Assembly (NCBI GenBank): GCA_034432655.1
Contig: DAOUBP010000113.1
Location: 1 to 64,000, forward strand
Length of the DNA stretch: 64,000 bases
Source of the DNA: DAOUBP01 sp034432655
GTDB taxonomy: Bacteria > Chloroflexota > Anaerolineae > CG2-30-64-16
Direction: 5' to 3'
How positions within the stretch are numbered: the first letter of the stretch is position 1; each line of letters opens with the position of its first letter. Positions 9,501 to 17,531 of this stretch are shown piece after piece. The notes under the pieces are model-generated. The model was not told where the DNA came from. It did not search any database and saw only the letters and a list, made by a program, of their open reading frames with translations. A program made the position numbers and the translations under genes.

Positions 9501-11607
9501 TGTTGGCCACATACAGGAAACCGGTGACCGGATCGTAGGCCGCGCCGTTGCTGCCGCTGGCATTGCCCAGGCTGATCGTCCGCACCACAACGCCGGCCCG
9601 GCCGTCAATCACCGACACCACGGGCACCAGGTGATTAGCCACGTAGATCAAGTTGTTGTGGCTATCCACAGCCAGGCCATGCGGTTTTTGGCCCACCCAT
9701 ACGGTGGTCAACGGCTGTACCACCGGCGTCCAGGTGGGTGTCACTGTCGGCGTCAGCGTGCGCGTGGCGGTGGCCGTGGGGGGCGCCGTCGGCGTTCGGG
9801 TGGGGGTCACTGTCGGCGTCAGCGTGCGCGTGGCGGTAGCTGTGGGGGTCGCCGTCGGCGTTCGGGTGGGAGTTGCCATGGCCGTCGGGACCGGCGTGCT
9901 GGTGGAGGTCGCAGGGGGCGTTGCCGGGGTGCCCGTCCTGGTCGGGGTCGGAGTCGCCGTCGAGGTCGGAGATGTGGTAACCGTCGGGCTGCCTGTCCGG
10001 GTCGCCGTAGCGGTAGCCGTCGGCGTGACGGTGGCCGTCGGGGTGCGAGTGGGCGTGAGACTCGGTGACGGTGTAGCTGTAAGGGTTGGCGTGCGGCTGG
10101 GCGTCCAGGTGGGGGTCGCAGTCGGGGCCGGCGGATTGACGACCACCACTGCGGCATTGTACAAAGGGGAGACACCGAAGTTGCTGGCGCTGACCTCCAC
10201 CGTGCTGCCATAGGTGCCCGGTGTGGTGGCCGCCTGCGCCTGGAACTTCACGGTCAACTGGCTGGATGTATACGGGTACGACTTGTCCAGGGCCTGAACA
10301 CTGTTGTACTGTGCGTGGCGATAGTTGTCTTCCTCCACCCAGTTCCAGGCGCTCCAGGCAGAACTCGGGTCGGAGAGCTCATAGGGCGCAACACCCATCA
10401 GCTCCGGCCAGCCACGCCAATAGTTTTGAAAGGCGCGGCTGATATAATCGGCGCGATTGGTCTCGTTGATCGCCGGGTAGCGCTTATCATATTGGTTGTA
10501 AAGCGCATAGCCGGTCTCGCTCAAGAAGATCGGCACCGTGGGCCGCCCGTAGGAGGCCAATACTTTCACTTCGGGGACGTAGCTGTCAATGGTCACGCTG
10601 CTGACCACAGCTGCGCCGCGATGGATGTTCAGTTCAGGCGGGTAGTTGCCGGGATAGGCATGGGCGGCCCAGATGTCAAACGCCCAGCGGCTGTTGGGCA
10701 CGTTGTTGAACATGGTCTGCATAAAGGTCGTGGGGGCGATGTTGCCGCCGGGGGCCAATGGCCCGTTGAGGATCACGATGCGCGAGTCGCCGCCGGTCAT
10801 CGTGCGGATGGCACCGGCGGTCTGCTCCAGGAACTGGCCGTATTCTGTGGCATTGGCTGCGTTACCCCATTCCAGGTTCAGATTCGGTTCGTTCCAGATC
10901 TGGATGTACAGCTTGTGCCCTTCTCGCCGCGGCAACTGGGCGACCACCCGGGCAAAAGCCTGAGCGATATCGGTGTAGTTGCCGGGCCAGTTAGGTTGTG
11001 GCTTGTACCAGTACGACCCGCCGTGCTCTCCCTGCAGACGCAACACCGGTTTCAGGCCGCGATCATAGGCGGCGTTGACAAAATCAACCCAACAGGGATC
11101 AGGGCCCGAAGTCGCGATGGTAATGCCGTAGAAAAGCTGCTTGACAAAGGCCGCGTAGCCCATCAGATTGCGAGCGTGATCCAGTTGCCACGTGGCATAA
11201 CCGATGTTGCATCTCTCCTGGATAAACGTATTGATCCCATAAAAGGAATCCCCGCGGCGCGCCGGCAGGCTCAAACCGCTCCAAATGAGGGTGCGGCCTG
11301 AAACTGCAGGGTTGGCGCTGCTGATCTCGATGCCATCGCGATAGATGCGCGCTGACCCTGCGACATAGGAGAAGCCCGCCGGCAAGGTGTGGGTCAGCTG
11401 GACGTTCCACCCCGGCTCATCCCCGGAGTTGGTCAGCACATCGCTGTAAGTCACCTTGGCACCGGGTGCCACCGAACTGGGGCTGACGCTGGCGCTGAGG
11501 CTGACGACCGGCCAGGGCACATCAGGCGCGGCCGAAACCCCGCCGGAAACAGGCGATAGCATGACTAGCATGCTCAACAAAATCAAGGGGGCAAAGCCGT
11601 GGCGCAT
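6583..11607 (-). CDS. Giant secreted glycoside hydrolase/YVTN beta-propeller protein
   Basis: A 1674-residue multidomain exported protein. Residues 1-27 are a signal peptide (MRHGFAPLILLSMLVML). A DUF11-like beta domain follows to about 115. Residues 120-460 look like a clan GH-A TIM-barrel glycosidase, with IWNEPNL holding the likely acid/base Glu240 and FLSETG the likely nucleophile Glu364. Two Pro/Thr linkers (about 492-629 and 929-1079) flank a YVTN-type propeller with repeats such as DPVTGFLYVAN. A PPC-like domain (DGYEPDNVPEQA onward) comes near 1080-1200 and a second propeller fills about 1370-1674. I see no cell-wall anchor or PEP-CTERM tail. The substrate is unknown, but an extracellular polysaccharide-binding or degrading role fits. 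I start at ATG 11607, which has AGGTGA upstream and a good signal peptide; an upstream in-frame ATG at 11667 falls in the leader. Confidence 0.85.
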   Translation of the reverse strand: MRHGFAPLILLSMLVMLSPVSGGVSAAPDVPWPVVSLSASVSPSSVAPGAKVTYSDVLTNSGDEPGWNVQLTHTLPAGFSYVAGSARIYRDGIEISSANPAVSGRTLIWSGLSLPARRGDSFYGINTFIQERCNIGYATWQLDHARNLMGYAAFVKQLFYGITIATSGPDPCWVDFVNAAYDRGLKPVLRLQGEHGGSYWYKPQPNWPGNYTDIAQAFARVVAQLPRREGHKLYIQIWNEPNLNLEWGNAANATEYGQFLEQTAGAIRTMTGGDSRIVILNGPLAPGGNIAPTTFMQTMFNNVPNSRWAFDIWAAHAYPGNYPPELNIHRGAAVVSSVTIDSYVPEVKVLASYGRPTVPIFLSETGYALYNQYDKRYPAINETNRADYISRAFQNYWRGWPELMGVAPYELSDPSSAWSAWNWVEEDNYRHAQYNSVQALDKSYPYTSSQLTVKFQAQAATTPGTYGSTVEVSASNFGVSPLYNAAVVVVNPPAPTATPTWTPSRTPTLTATPSPSLTPTRTPTATVTPTATATATRTGSPTVTTSPTSTATPTPTRTGTPATPPATSTSTPVPTAMATPTRTPTATPTATATRTLTPTVTPTRTPTAPPTATATRTLTPTVTPTWTPVVQPLTTVWVGQKPHGLAVDSHNNLIYVANHLVPVVSVIDGRAGVVVRTISLGNASGSNGAAYDPVTGFLYVANKFTDDVSRVSAGSGADLSEIPAGFQPNGIAVDPATGLVYVANFGRGTVMLLDGPGGMPLHEVPSGGEPSFIALDPARNRFYVTHHLDNTVGIHELSSGERLGTFPTGRGPYGIAIDPVRDRLYTADRDGRSVTIINLADDSIVKHMPLNCTPYQVAVNPASGHLFVVCADDQQLHIYDVETTLWLAWVPVGRGAEEGIAVDVATGQVYVSNGDDDTVTIYQDSGPAWTPTPLPTPTPGPSRTPTATPTATATATRTPTPTVTPTATATAMPSRTPTVTPTPTSIATPTVTPTATATFTPSRTPTVTPTPTSTATPTVTPTATNTATPTVTPTPTATFTPSRTPTATATATRTATPTATLTATATSTSTPTRTPTPVLPGKPDGYEPDNVPEQAKELPIGAAPEQRTFHLPGDVDWVWFRAVGDQRYAFQAYAEGGIRVRFTVFAGDKVTPVSSAMEQTFIQGAVPPEIKMDVTAGCGADCVLGSRREAARQVPTSGEGGVVSAGATSDGPIVTSLLWMAPASDTYYLRIEEENGLGGIGAFYLLRGLAVRHSVFLPMVIAKGPGDPMTAGLNEPAADHRRTTGSERLLPVPANTGSEAVLRIRPFAVTALAVSGHTERPKPLLQRFSSVLVRSVPHVASALEGPAAVPVAAQVSSSQRPLAQPTPGPDPVHLPSGIRALAVHPITRQLYLADDRSLIVYDPVRGQVLARAAIAVGQGGLTVDAAADRVLVGSQERGAVLALDARTLAVRATAAGFALPGGLASILSGDGVRRVFAADTLAGTVRVLAADDLRTLNEVAVGPGPYAMVAAPGTERVFVALTGSDSVAMLQARTGALLGLTRLGGLGFPQGLALDADAGRIYVVYALSPRYRQIAVLDAGTGEVLAVIPATLDRPLTAAEALVVDPARHRLLVSAEEGIHVYDLARGRWEPALLTARRGAVPVFALAVDVERQAVYAGSPVGRETPGVSFEIRE

Positions 11608-11624
11608 CAAATCACCTGTAAGAC

Positions 11625-11648
11625 AAAAAAGCCGACCTGCAGGCCGGC
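11625..11648 (-). terminator. Terminator-like hairpin inside the leader of the large secreted protein
   Basis: On the minus strand GCCGGCCT and AGGTCGGC pair, followed directly by TTTTTT. It lies after the promoter at 11714-11742 and ends only 18 nt before the ATG at 11607, so it is placed to attenuate this gene rather than to end pheT transcription, which already has its own terminator. Confidence 0.65.
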
Positions 11649-11713
11649 CAAAGGACACTCCATGCAATATCTAGAGACGACCGTGCGGCGGATTGGTCAC
11701 GGCAGACAAAAAC

Positions 11714-11742
11714 ATTATATCCTGGATAAGGTGTGTGGACAA
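11714..11742 (-). promoter_or_regulatory. Promoter of the large secreted protein
   Basis: TTGTCC (11742-11737), a 17-nt spacer and TATAAT (11719-11714), about 105 nt upstream of the start codon. Confidence 0.75.
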
Positions 11743-11755
11743 ACCGATTGCCGAC

Positions 11756-11787
11756 AAAAAACCGGGTTTCTGAGTGAAACCCGGTTT
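11756..11787 (-). terminator. Terminator after pheT (AAACCGGGTTTC palindrome)
   Basis: AAACCGGGTTTC and GAAACCCGGTTT form a perfect 12-bp stem with a 5-nt loop, followed on the minus strand by a T-run. The same palindrome recurs at 41275-41309. Confidence 0.8.
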
Positions 11788-11807
11788 CCATACTGGTCAA
11801 GGGCCCG

Positions 11808-14372
11808 TCATCCGCGCAGCACAGCGCCCAGCTCGCGCTCCAGACGGGCCACGATCCTGCCGCGCACTTTCCTGGTATCTTCATCGGTCAACGTGCGGTC
11901 GGGCGCCTGATACGTGAGCGCATAGGCCAGGGACTTTTTGCCCGCGGGCACTTGTGCCCCGCGATAGACGTCGAAGAGGCGCACGTCGGCCAACAGCTTG
12001 CCCCCGCTCTGCCGGATCAATGTCTCGACCTGAGCGGCGGGCACAGCGTCGTCCACCACCACCGCCAGGTCTTCGTAAACCGGCGGCTGCGCCGAGATGT
12101 CGGTCATGGCATGCGGCCGGCCCCAACCGGCCAGCAACGCATCCAGGTCGCACTCCATCACCACCACCGGCTGGTCGGGCAGGTCGAACGCAGCCCGAGT
12201 CGCAGGATGCAATTCGCCCAGCAAGCCGACCTCTGCGCCGGACACCAACAGCCTGGCGGTGCGGCCCGGATAGAGGACAGGGTGCTCAAACCGCTCCCAG
12301 CGGACGTCAGTGAGGTGCAAGCGCTCCAGCAACGCCTCAACCACGCCCTTCAAGTCGAAAAAGCCCAGCGGGCTGGCATCATGTGCCAGCCAGGTGGAGG
12401 CTTCACGCGGCCCGGTCAGCAGGGCTGCCACCCGACGCGGCTCAGCAGGCAGAGGCTGGTCAGGCCGCGCGTGGAAGACGCGGCCCACCTCGAAGATGGC
12501 TACCCGTTCCACGAAGCGCAGGTTGGCCCGCGCCGTCCTCAGCAGGCCGGGTAGCAATGTGCGCCGCAGATGCGCCCGGTCGGCGCTCAAAGGATTCAAG
12601 ACCGTCACCGAGGGTTCGGCCAATCCCGGGATCTCGGCTGGGGAAAGGCCCTTGACGGCCAGTTTCTCCTCGTCTCGGATGTCAATCATCGAATAAGTGA
12701 TCACCTCATCCAAACCGGCGCCCACCAGCACATCACGCACCTTCTCCTCACCCTCCAACGCCAGGTTACGTCGCTGAGGCGGTAACTCGTCGGCCAGCAA
12801 CGTCGGCGTCAGGCGGTCATAGCCGTAGATGCGGCCGATCTCCTCGGCCAGGTCAGCCGGGATACGGACGTCCTGGCGGTGGCTGGGGACGGTGATGAGT
12901 AAATTGGTAGGTTGGTAAGTTGGTAGATTGGTGGGTTGGTCTCCCAGTCTCCCAGTTTCCCAATTTACCAATCTACCGTCTACTGTGAACTCCAACGCCT
13001 CCAGAATCCGCACCATCTCTGCGACCGGGATTTCAGCGCCCAGCAGGCGATTGACGTAGTCGGGGGACAATTCAATCGTACACGGCTGGGGCTTGCCGGG
13101 GTAGACATCGCCGTAGACCGGCTGGGGCTTGCCCCCCGCCAGTTGCGCCAGCAAGGCGCAGGCACGATCCAACGCTTTGACCGTCAACTCCGGGTCTACC
13201 CGCTTGCCGAACCGGTTGGCCGCCTCGCTGCTCAATTTGAGCATCTGACTGGTACGGCGGATGCTGAGGAAGTTGAAGTTGGCCGATTCCAGCAGCACGC
13301 TGGTCGTGGCATCGCTGACCTCGGTGTTGGCGCCGCCCATTACGCCGGCCACAGCGATAGCGCCGGCCGTGTCGGTGATCAGCAGCATGTCGGGGTCCAG
13401 CGCCCGGTCCACCCCGTCCAGCGTGGTCAAATGCTCGCCGGGATAGGCACGGCGCATGATGATGGTCGGCCGGCCGCCGGCCCGCTCCTGTAACAGCGCG
13501 TAATCAAAGGCATGCAACGGCTGTCCCAGCTCCAGCATGACGTAGTTGGTCACGTCTACCACGTTGTTGATAGGACGCATGCCGGCCCGCAGCAACCGCT
13601 GTTGCATCCACCAGGGGGATGGACCGATCTTCACCCCTTCGATCAGCGCTGCCGAGTACCGCAGGCACAGATCGGGATCCTCGATCACGATGCCGGCGAA
13701 ATCTGCGTCGGGAACCAGCTCGCGCTGCGCGCCCTGATCTGCCCAGGCCATGGGGTAACGCAGCGGCTGCCCTGTCAACGCTGCGATTTCACGCGCTATG
13801 CCGATCACAGATTGCAGGTGACCGAACGCGCCTTTGATGCTGAACTCCAACACAGCGTCACCGAGATAATCAACCAGAGGAAGGCCCACCGGCGCGTCGT
13901 CGGGCAAGAGCAAGATGCCCTCATGCGCATCGCTGAGGCCCAGCTCTTTCTCAGAGCAAACCATCCCTTCTGATACGATGCCGCGAATCTTGCTGGGCTT
14001 CAGCTTGACGATCTTGCGTTCTTCGCTGTGGCCGTCAATCAGCCGCGCGCCGACAACGGCAAAGGCCACCTTCGGCCCACGATTCCCGGACAGGTCCTGG
14101 TCAACGTAGGGATACAGGTTCGGCGCGCCGGTGACCACCCGTTGGGGCGCGCCTGTGCCGTACTCAACAAGCGCCAGGGTCAACCGCTCGGCATCGGGAT
14201 GCCGGGTGACCTCCAGGATCTGGCCGACGAAGATCTTGTCCCGTTCCCAAAAATCGCCGATGCGTTCAATGCTCTCGACCTCCAGGCCTGCCAGCGTCAA
14301 CCGCTCTGCCAACGCCTCCACCGGCTGGACAATGTCTACGTAATCTTTGAGCCAACTGAGGGGGATTTTCAT
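11808..14372 (-). CDS. pheT: Phenylalanine-tRNA ligase beta subunit
   Basis: An 854-residue beta subunit of the alpha2-beta2 phenylalanyl-tRNA synthetase. Domains in order: N-terminal helix (MKIPLSWLKDYVD), EMAP/OB-like tRNA-binding domain at about 40-155 (VGQILEVTRHPDAERLTL), B3/B4 editing domain (INNVVDVTNYVMLELGQPLHAFD), B5 domain with PSHRQDVRIPADLAEEIGRIYG, a catalytic-like core, and the C-terminal ferredoxin-fold anticodon-binding domain (PPVYEDLAVVVDD). Residues about 466-492 are not family sequence. They are encoded by a low-complexity repeat (QPTNLPTYQPTNL) inserted in frame at a turn just before the PSHRQDV strand. The start is at ATG 14372 with AGGACA upstream; an upstream in-frame extension is repeat-encoded. 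It lies 109 nt after pheS, under the same T-box. Confidence 0.96.
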   Translation of the reverse strand: MKIPLSWLKDYVDIVQPVEALAERLTLAGLEVESIERIGDFWERDKIFVGQILEVTRHPDAERLTLALVEYGTGAPQRVVTGAPNLYPYVDQDLSGNRGPKVAFAVVGARLIDGHSEERKIVKLKPSKIRGIVSEGMVCSEKELGLSDAHEGILLLPDDAPVGLPLVDYLGDAVLEFSIKGAFGHLQSVIGIAREIAALTGQPLRYPMAWADQGAQRELVPDADFAGIVIEDPDLCLRYSAALIEGVKIGPSPWWMQQRLLRAGMRPINNVVDVTNYVMLELGQPLHAFDYALLQERAGGRPTIIMRRAYPGEHLTTLDGVDRALDPDMLLITDTAGAIAVAGVMGGANTEVSDATTSVLLESANFNFLSIRRTSQMLKLSSEAANRFGKRVDPELTVKALDRACALLAQLAGGKPQPVYGDVYPGKPQPCTIELSPDYVNRLLGAEIPVAEMVRILEALEFTVDGRLVNWETGRLGDQPTNLPTYQPTNLLITVPSHRQDVRIPADLAEEIGRIYGYDRLTPTLLADELPPQRRNLALEGEEKVRDVLVGAGLDEVITYSMIDIRDEEKLAVKGLSPAEIPGLAEPSVTVLNPLSADRAHLRRTLLPGLLRTARANLRFVERVAIFEVGRVFHARPDQPLPAEPRRVAALLTGPREASTWLAHDASPLGFFDLKGVVEALLERLHLTDVRWERFEHPVLYPGRTARLLVSGAEVGLLGELHPATRAAFDLPDQPVVVMECDLDALLAGWGRPHAMTDISAQPPVYEDLAVVVDDAVPAAQVETLIRQSGGKLLADVRLFDVYRGAQVPAGKKSLAYALTYQAPDRTLTDEDTRKVRGRIVARLERELGAVLRG
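12899..12978. repeat. In-frame low-complexity repeat inside pheT
   Basis: Degenerate tandem units of the type TTGGTAGGTTGGTAAG, then TCTCCCAGTCTCCCAGTTTCCC, then TTTACCAATCTACC. The two ends are partly complementary, so the tract can fold back. It encodes the extra residues 466-492 of PheT. Confidence 0.75.
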
Positions 14373-14397
14373 TGTCCTGTCTCCCGTTTCAACTGCG

Positions 14398-14477
14398 TAG
14401 TGCGGACTACGTATTTCGTATTGCGTATTGCGTATTGCGTATTTCGTACTACGCAGTACGCAATACGCAGTACACAA
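14398..14477. repeat. Low-complexity inverted repeat between pheS and pheT
   Basis: Tandem GTATTGC and GTATTTC units run into ACTACGCAGTACGCAATACGC, which is their near reverse complement, so the tract can form a long imperfect hairpin. It separates pheS and pheT. A related TGCGCAATACGCAAT motif sits inside purB. Confidence 0.75.
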
Positions 14478-14481
14478 CATC

Positions 14482-15531
14482 TCAGAACTGCCGCAAGAAT
14501 CTCAAGTCATTTCCGTAGAAATACCGGATGTCGTTGACGCCGTGTTTCAGCATTGTCGGCCGCTCAACACCCATGCCGAACGCAAAACCGGAGTAGATGT
14601 CGGGGTCGTAACCGCCGTTGCGCAGCACAACGGGATGCACCATGCCTGCCCCGGCGATCTCCAGCCAGCCGGTGTACTTGCAGACCGCACAGCCCTTGCC
14701 CCCGCACAGCACGCAGTCCATATCGGCCTCGATGCTGGGCTCCGTGAAGGGGAAATAGCTGCCCCGCACGCGCAACCGGCGCTGGCTGCCGTACATCTGG
14801 CGGGCAAATTCCTTCAACGTGCCGATCAGGTCGGTCATGCGGATGTTCTTGCCCACTGCCAAACCTTCCATCTGGTAGAATTGATGCTCCGAGCGGGCGG
14901 TGATCTGCTCGTAGCGATAGCATTTGCCCGGCAACACCACACGGATCGGCTCGGGGCAGCGCTCGCGCATGACACGGATCTGGCCGGGGCTGGTATGGGT
15001 GCGCATCACCAGGGAACGCTCGGCCGGATCGGGAACGGGCCGCTGGCTGACCCAAAAGGTGTCCCACATATCGCGGGCCGGATGATAGGGCGGGATGTTC
15101 AACAACCCGAAGTTATATTCATCGGTCTCCACATCCGGCGCGTCGTATACCTCGAAGCCCATCCCGGCAAAAACGGCATAGAGCTGACGCAGGTTTTGCG
15201 TGGTGACATGCAGATGGCCCAGGGCGGGCGGCCGGCCGGGCAGCGTTACATCCACCGCGCCGGCAGCCAGCTCGGCGGCCAACGCTGCGGCCTTCAACGC
15301 CTCTTGTCGCTGGTGAAACGCGGCCTCCAGCGCCGCTTTCACTTCATTGGCGGTGGCGCCGTAGGCCGGCCGTTCCTCCCGCGGCAAAGTGCCCAACATC
15401 TTCATCGCCTCGGCCAGGGCACCCTTGCGGCCGAGGAAGCGCACCCGCCAGGCCTCCAACGCGTCCATGTCGGACGCCGCGGCCAACGCAGCCAGGGCCT
15501 GATCACGGAGCTGGATGAGGTTGTCGTGCAT
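14482..15531 (-). CDS. pheS: Phenylalanine-tRNA ligase alpha subunit
   Basis: A 349-residue catalytic alpha subunit that activates phenylalanine and charges tRNA-Phe. Residues 1-90 form the coiled-coil arm that touches tRNA (MHDNLIQLRDQALAALAAAS). The class II core follows, with motif 2 in the RTHTSPGQIRVM to VLPGKCYRYE region and motif 3 near the C-terminus (GFAFGMGVERPTMLKHG). The phenylalanine pocket segment PYHPARDMWDTFW is present. AGGAGGGAATTC precedes the ATG. It is the first gene after the T-box leader and is followed by pheT. Confidence 0.97.
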   Translation of the reverse strand: MHDNLIQLRDQALAALAAASDMDALEAWRVRFLGRKGALAEAMKMLGTLPREERPAYGATANEVKAALEAAFHQRQEALKAAALAAELAAGAVDVTLPGRPPALGHLHVTTQNLRQLYAVFAGMGFEVYDAPDVETDEYNFGLLNIPPYHPARDMWDTFWVSQRPVPDPAERSLVMRTHTSPGQIRVMRERCPEPIRVVLPGKCYRYEQITARSEHQFYQMEGLAVGKNIRMTDLIGTLKEFARQMYGSQRRLRVRGSYFPFTEPSIEADMDCVLCGGKGCAVCKYTGWLEIAGAGMVHPVVLRNGGYDPDIYSGFAFGMGVERPTMLKHGVNDIRYFYGNDLRFLRQF

Positions 15532-15545
15532 GAATTCCCTCCTGA

Positions 15546-15920
15546 CAAAAAAAGAGCAGCGCCATCCCCCACAGGGACGAAGTGCGCTGCTTGACTTCGC
15601 GGTACCACCCTGATTCCTTCGCGCAAAACGAAGGCACTCACCCCGGCGGCCCGATTCAACGGGCTTACCGGTGACCCTGGATAACGGCGGGCTGCCGGGA
15701 CGAACTACTTACTGGATACTGGAAGCGGAAGGCTGAATACTAAAAGCTGGGTGCCAGGACCAGCCTCTAGCTTCTAACTTCTGGCTTCTAGCTCGCAGTT
15801 TCCCTCGTCCAGCTCGAGAGGGAACTTCAACGCAGATCATGCCGGTCGGGCTTGCAGCCCCATCGTTGGGACCCGACCTCTCTGGGGCTATCCCCGCGCC
15901 TACTTTCCTCTGTCACAGCT
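15546..15920 (-). promoter_or_regulatory. T-box riboswitch (phenylalanine) of pheST
   Basis: The minus-strand leader has all T-box parts. Stem I starts near GACAGAGGAAAGTAGG and carries an AGAGAG turn and the GGGGCTGCAAGC distal loop. GTTGAAGTTCCC places TTC, a Phe codon, at the specifier position. The invariant T-box AGGGTGGTACCGCG is at 15611-15598. A terminator hairpin (GCAGCGC pairing with GCGCTGC, then seven T) ends at 15547. Uncharged tRNA-Phe should favour the antiterminator and turn pheST on. The segment between Stem I and the T-box is longer than usual because a low-complexity repeat lies there. Confidence 0.93.
15705..15800. repeat. Low-complexity repeat inside the T-box leader
   Basis: Units such as CTAGCTTCTAACTTCTGGC and TACTGGATACTGGAAGCGGA fill the linker between Stem I and the antiterminator of the pheST T-box. 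Confidence 0.6.
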
Positions 15921-15951
15921 TTTCAGGCGTAACGTTTCAATTGTGGGCGGC

Positions 15952-15980
15952 ATTATGCCGCAGCCTGGCTGCTTTGTCAA
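15952..15980 (-). promoter_or_regulatory. Promoter of the pheST T-box operon
   Basis: TTGACA (15980-15975), a 17-nt spacer and CATAAT (15957-15952) lie just upstream of the Stem I of the T-box. Confidence 0.85.
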
Positions 15981-16030
15981 ACAAAGCACAGACCGGCCCG
16001 GGAACGCCACGGGCAAGCGGACGGCCGGTC

Positions 16031-17473
16031 TCACAAGACATCCACGTCGTGGGGATGGCTTTCCAGCACGCCGGCCTGGGTGATCTGCACGAATTCCGCG
16101 GTGGCCTGCAGCTCGGCAATGTTCATAGCTCCGCCGTAGCTCAAGCCGGAACGCAGGCCGCCCACCAGCTGTGCCAACAGGTCGTCCACCGGCCCGCGAT
16201 AGGGCACGGCCGCCTCGACACCCTCGGCCACCACGCGTGCCCAGCCGGGATCATCCCCCTCGCTTTTGGCCTGGCGGTCGGGCCGATCCATCGCCGCGGT
16301 CAACGACGCCATGCCCCGGCTCACCTTCACCCGTCGGTTGTTACGCACCACCACCACGCCAGGGCTCTCATCGGTGCCGGCCAGCAGGCTGCCGATCATC
16401 ACGCTCTCGGCGCCGGCGGCCAACGCCTTCACAATGTCGCCGGAATTGCGGATGCCGCCGTCAGCGATGATGGGCACCCCATAGGGGCGGGCCGCTTCAG
16501 CGCATTCGGCCACCGCGCTCAACTGCGGCACGCCGAAACCCGTCACGATGCGGGTGATACAGATGGAACCGGGCCCTACGCCCACCTTAACCGCATCGGC
16601 GCCCGCCTCGATCAGATCGCGGGTGCCCTCGGCCGACGCCACATTCCCCGCGACGATCTCCGCTTCGGGGAAAGTCTTGCGCAGCATGCGCACCGCGTTG
16701 ATGCAGTGCTCGGAATGCCCGTGGGCAATGTCCACTACGATGACATCGGCGCCTGCCTCCAGGAGCATGGCGGCCCGCTCCAAAAAGCCCGGCTGCACGC
16801 CTACAGCAGCCCCCACCCGCAGCCGGCCCTTGGCGTCCTTGGTGGCATGCGGATGTTCGAGGGCGCGCAGGATGTCTTTGCTGGTGATCAGCCCGGCCAA
16901 ACGGCCATCGGCGTCTACCAGGGGCAGCTTCTCCAAACGGTGTTGGTGCAGAATCTGCCGCGCTTCCTCGAGGGTAGTCCCGGCCGGCGCAGTAATCAAA
17001 CGCTCGGCTGGGGTCATCAACTCGTGCACCGGTTCGCTACGGCCGGCCAGTTCCAGGTCCCGGCGGGTAAGGATGCCCGCCGGCCGGCCGTGTTCGTCAA
17101 TCACTACCAGGCCGCCGATGCCGTAACGCGCCATCATTTGGCGCGCAGCTTCAGCCGTCGCATCCGGCGCGATGGTGTACGGATTTTCGACGATGTGGCT
17201 CTCCACCCGCTTGGCCCGGCGCACCTCCTCGGCCTCGCGCTCCGGGGTCATAAAACGGTGAATGATGCCGATCCCGCCGGCGCGCGCCATAGCTACGGCC
17301 ATCTGCCACTCGGTGACCGTGTCCATGTTCGCGCTGACGATGGGAATCTCCATCTTGATGTGGCGGGATAGCCGCGTTGCAGTGCTCACATCGGCACGAG
17401 AACGGACTGCAGAACGCCGCGGCACCAACAACACATCATCAAAAGTCAGGCTGGGCTGTGGACGGAGCTTCAT
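16031..17473 (-). CDS. guaB: Inosine-5'-monophosphate dehydrogenase
   Basis: A 480-residue IMP dehydrogenase that oxidises IMP to XMP with NAD, the committed step to GMP. The catalytic TIM barrel is split by a pair of CBS domains (about residues 90-205, VTSDPYT-like ENPYTIAPDA and then VHELMTPAERLITAP). The catalytic loop GPGSICITR holds the nucleophilic cysteine. The IMP phosphate site IIADGGIRNSGDIVKALAAGA and the mobile flap ending in YRGPVDDLLAQLVGGLRSG are present. GGAGGAAGTCCC precedes the ATG. It lies 58 nt downstream of purB, forming purA-purB-guaB, which covers both branches from IMP. Confidence 0.97.
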   Translation of the reverse strand: MKLRPQPSLTFDDVLLVPRRSAVRSRADVSTATRLSRHIKMEIPIVSANMDTVTEWQMAVAMARAGGIGIIHRFMTPEREAEEVRRAKRVESHIVENPYTIAPDATAEAARQMMARYGIGGLVVIDEHGRPAGILTRRDLELAGRSEPVHELMTPAERLITAPAGTTLEEARQILHQHRLEKLPLVDADGRLAGLITSKDILRALEHPHATKDAKGRLRVGAAVGVQPGFLERAAMLLEAGADVIVVDIAHGHSEHCINAVRMLRKTFPEAEIVAGNVASAEGTRDLIEAGADAVKVGVGPGSICITRIVTGFGVPQLSAVAECAEAARPYGVPIIADGGIRNSGDIVKALAAGAESVMIGSLLAGTDESPGVVVVRNNRRVKVSRGMASLTAAMDRPDRQAKSEGDDPGWARVVAEGVEAAVPYRGPVDDLLAQLVGGLRSGLSYGGAMNIAELQATAEFVQITQAGVLESHPHDVDVL

Positions 17474-17531
17474 GGGACTTCCTCCGGACTTGCAATCAAA
17501 TGGGTGGGTGGGTTCAAAAAATCAATTCCCA

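Noticed and set aside
8370..10130. Tandem repeats that might suggest a CRISPR array
   Set aside because: The repeats are 6-12 nt, degenerate and in frame with a Pro/Thr linker. There are no regular spacers and no cas genes.
8278..10213. Open frames on the plus strand rich in Gly/Arg or Val/Gly across the linker regions
   Set aside because: They are the antisense of the Pro/Thr linkers of the secreted hydrolase; the repeats keep all frames open.
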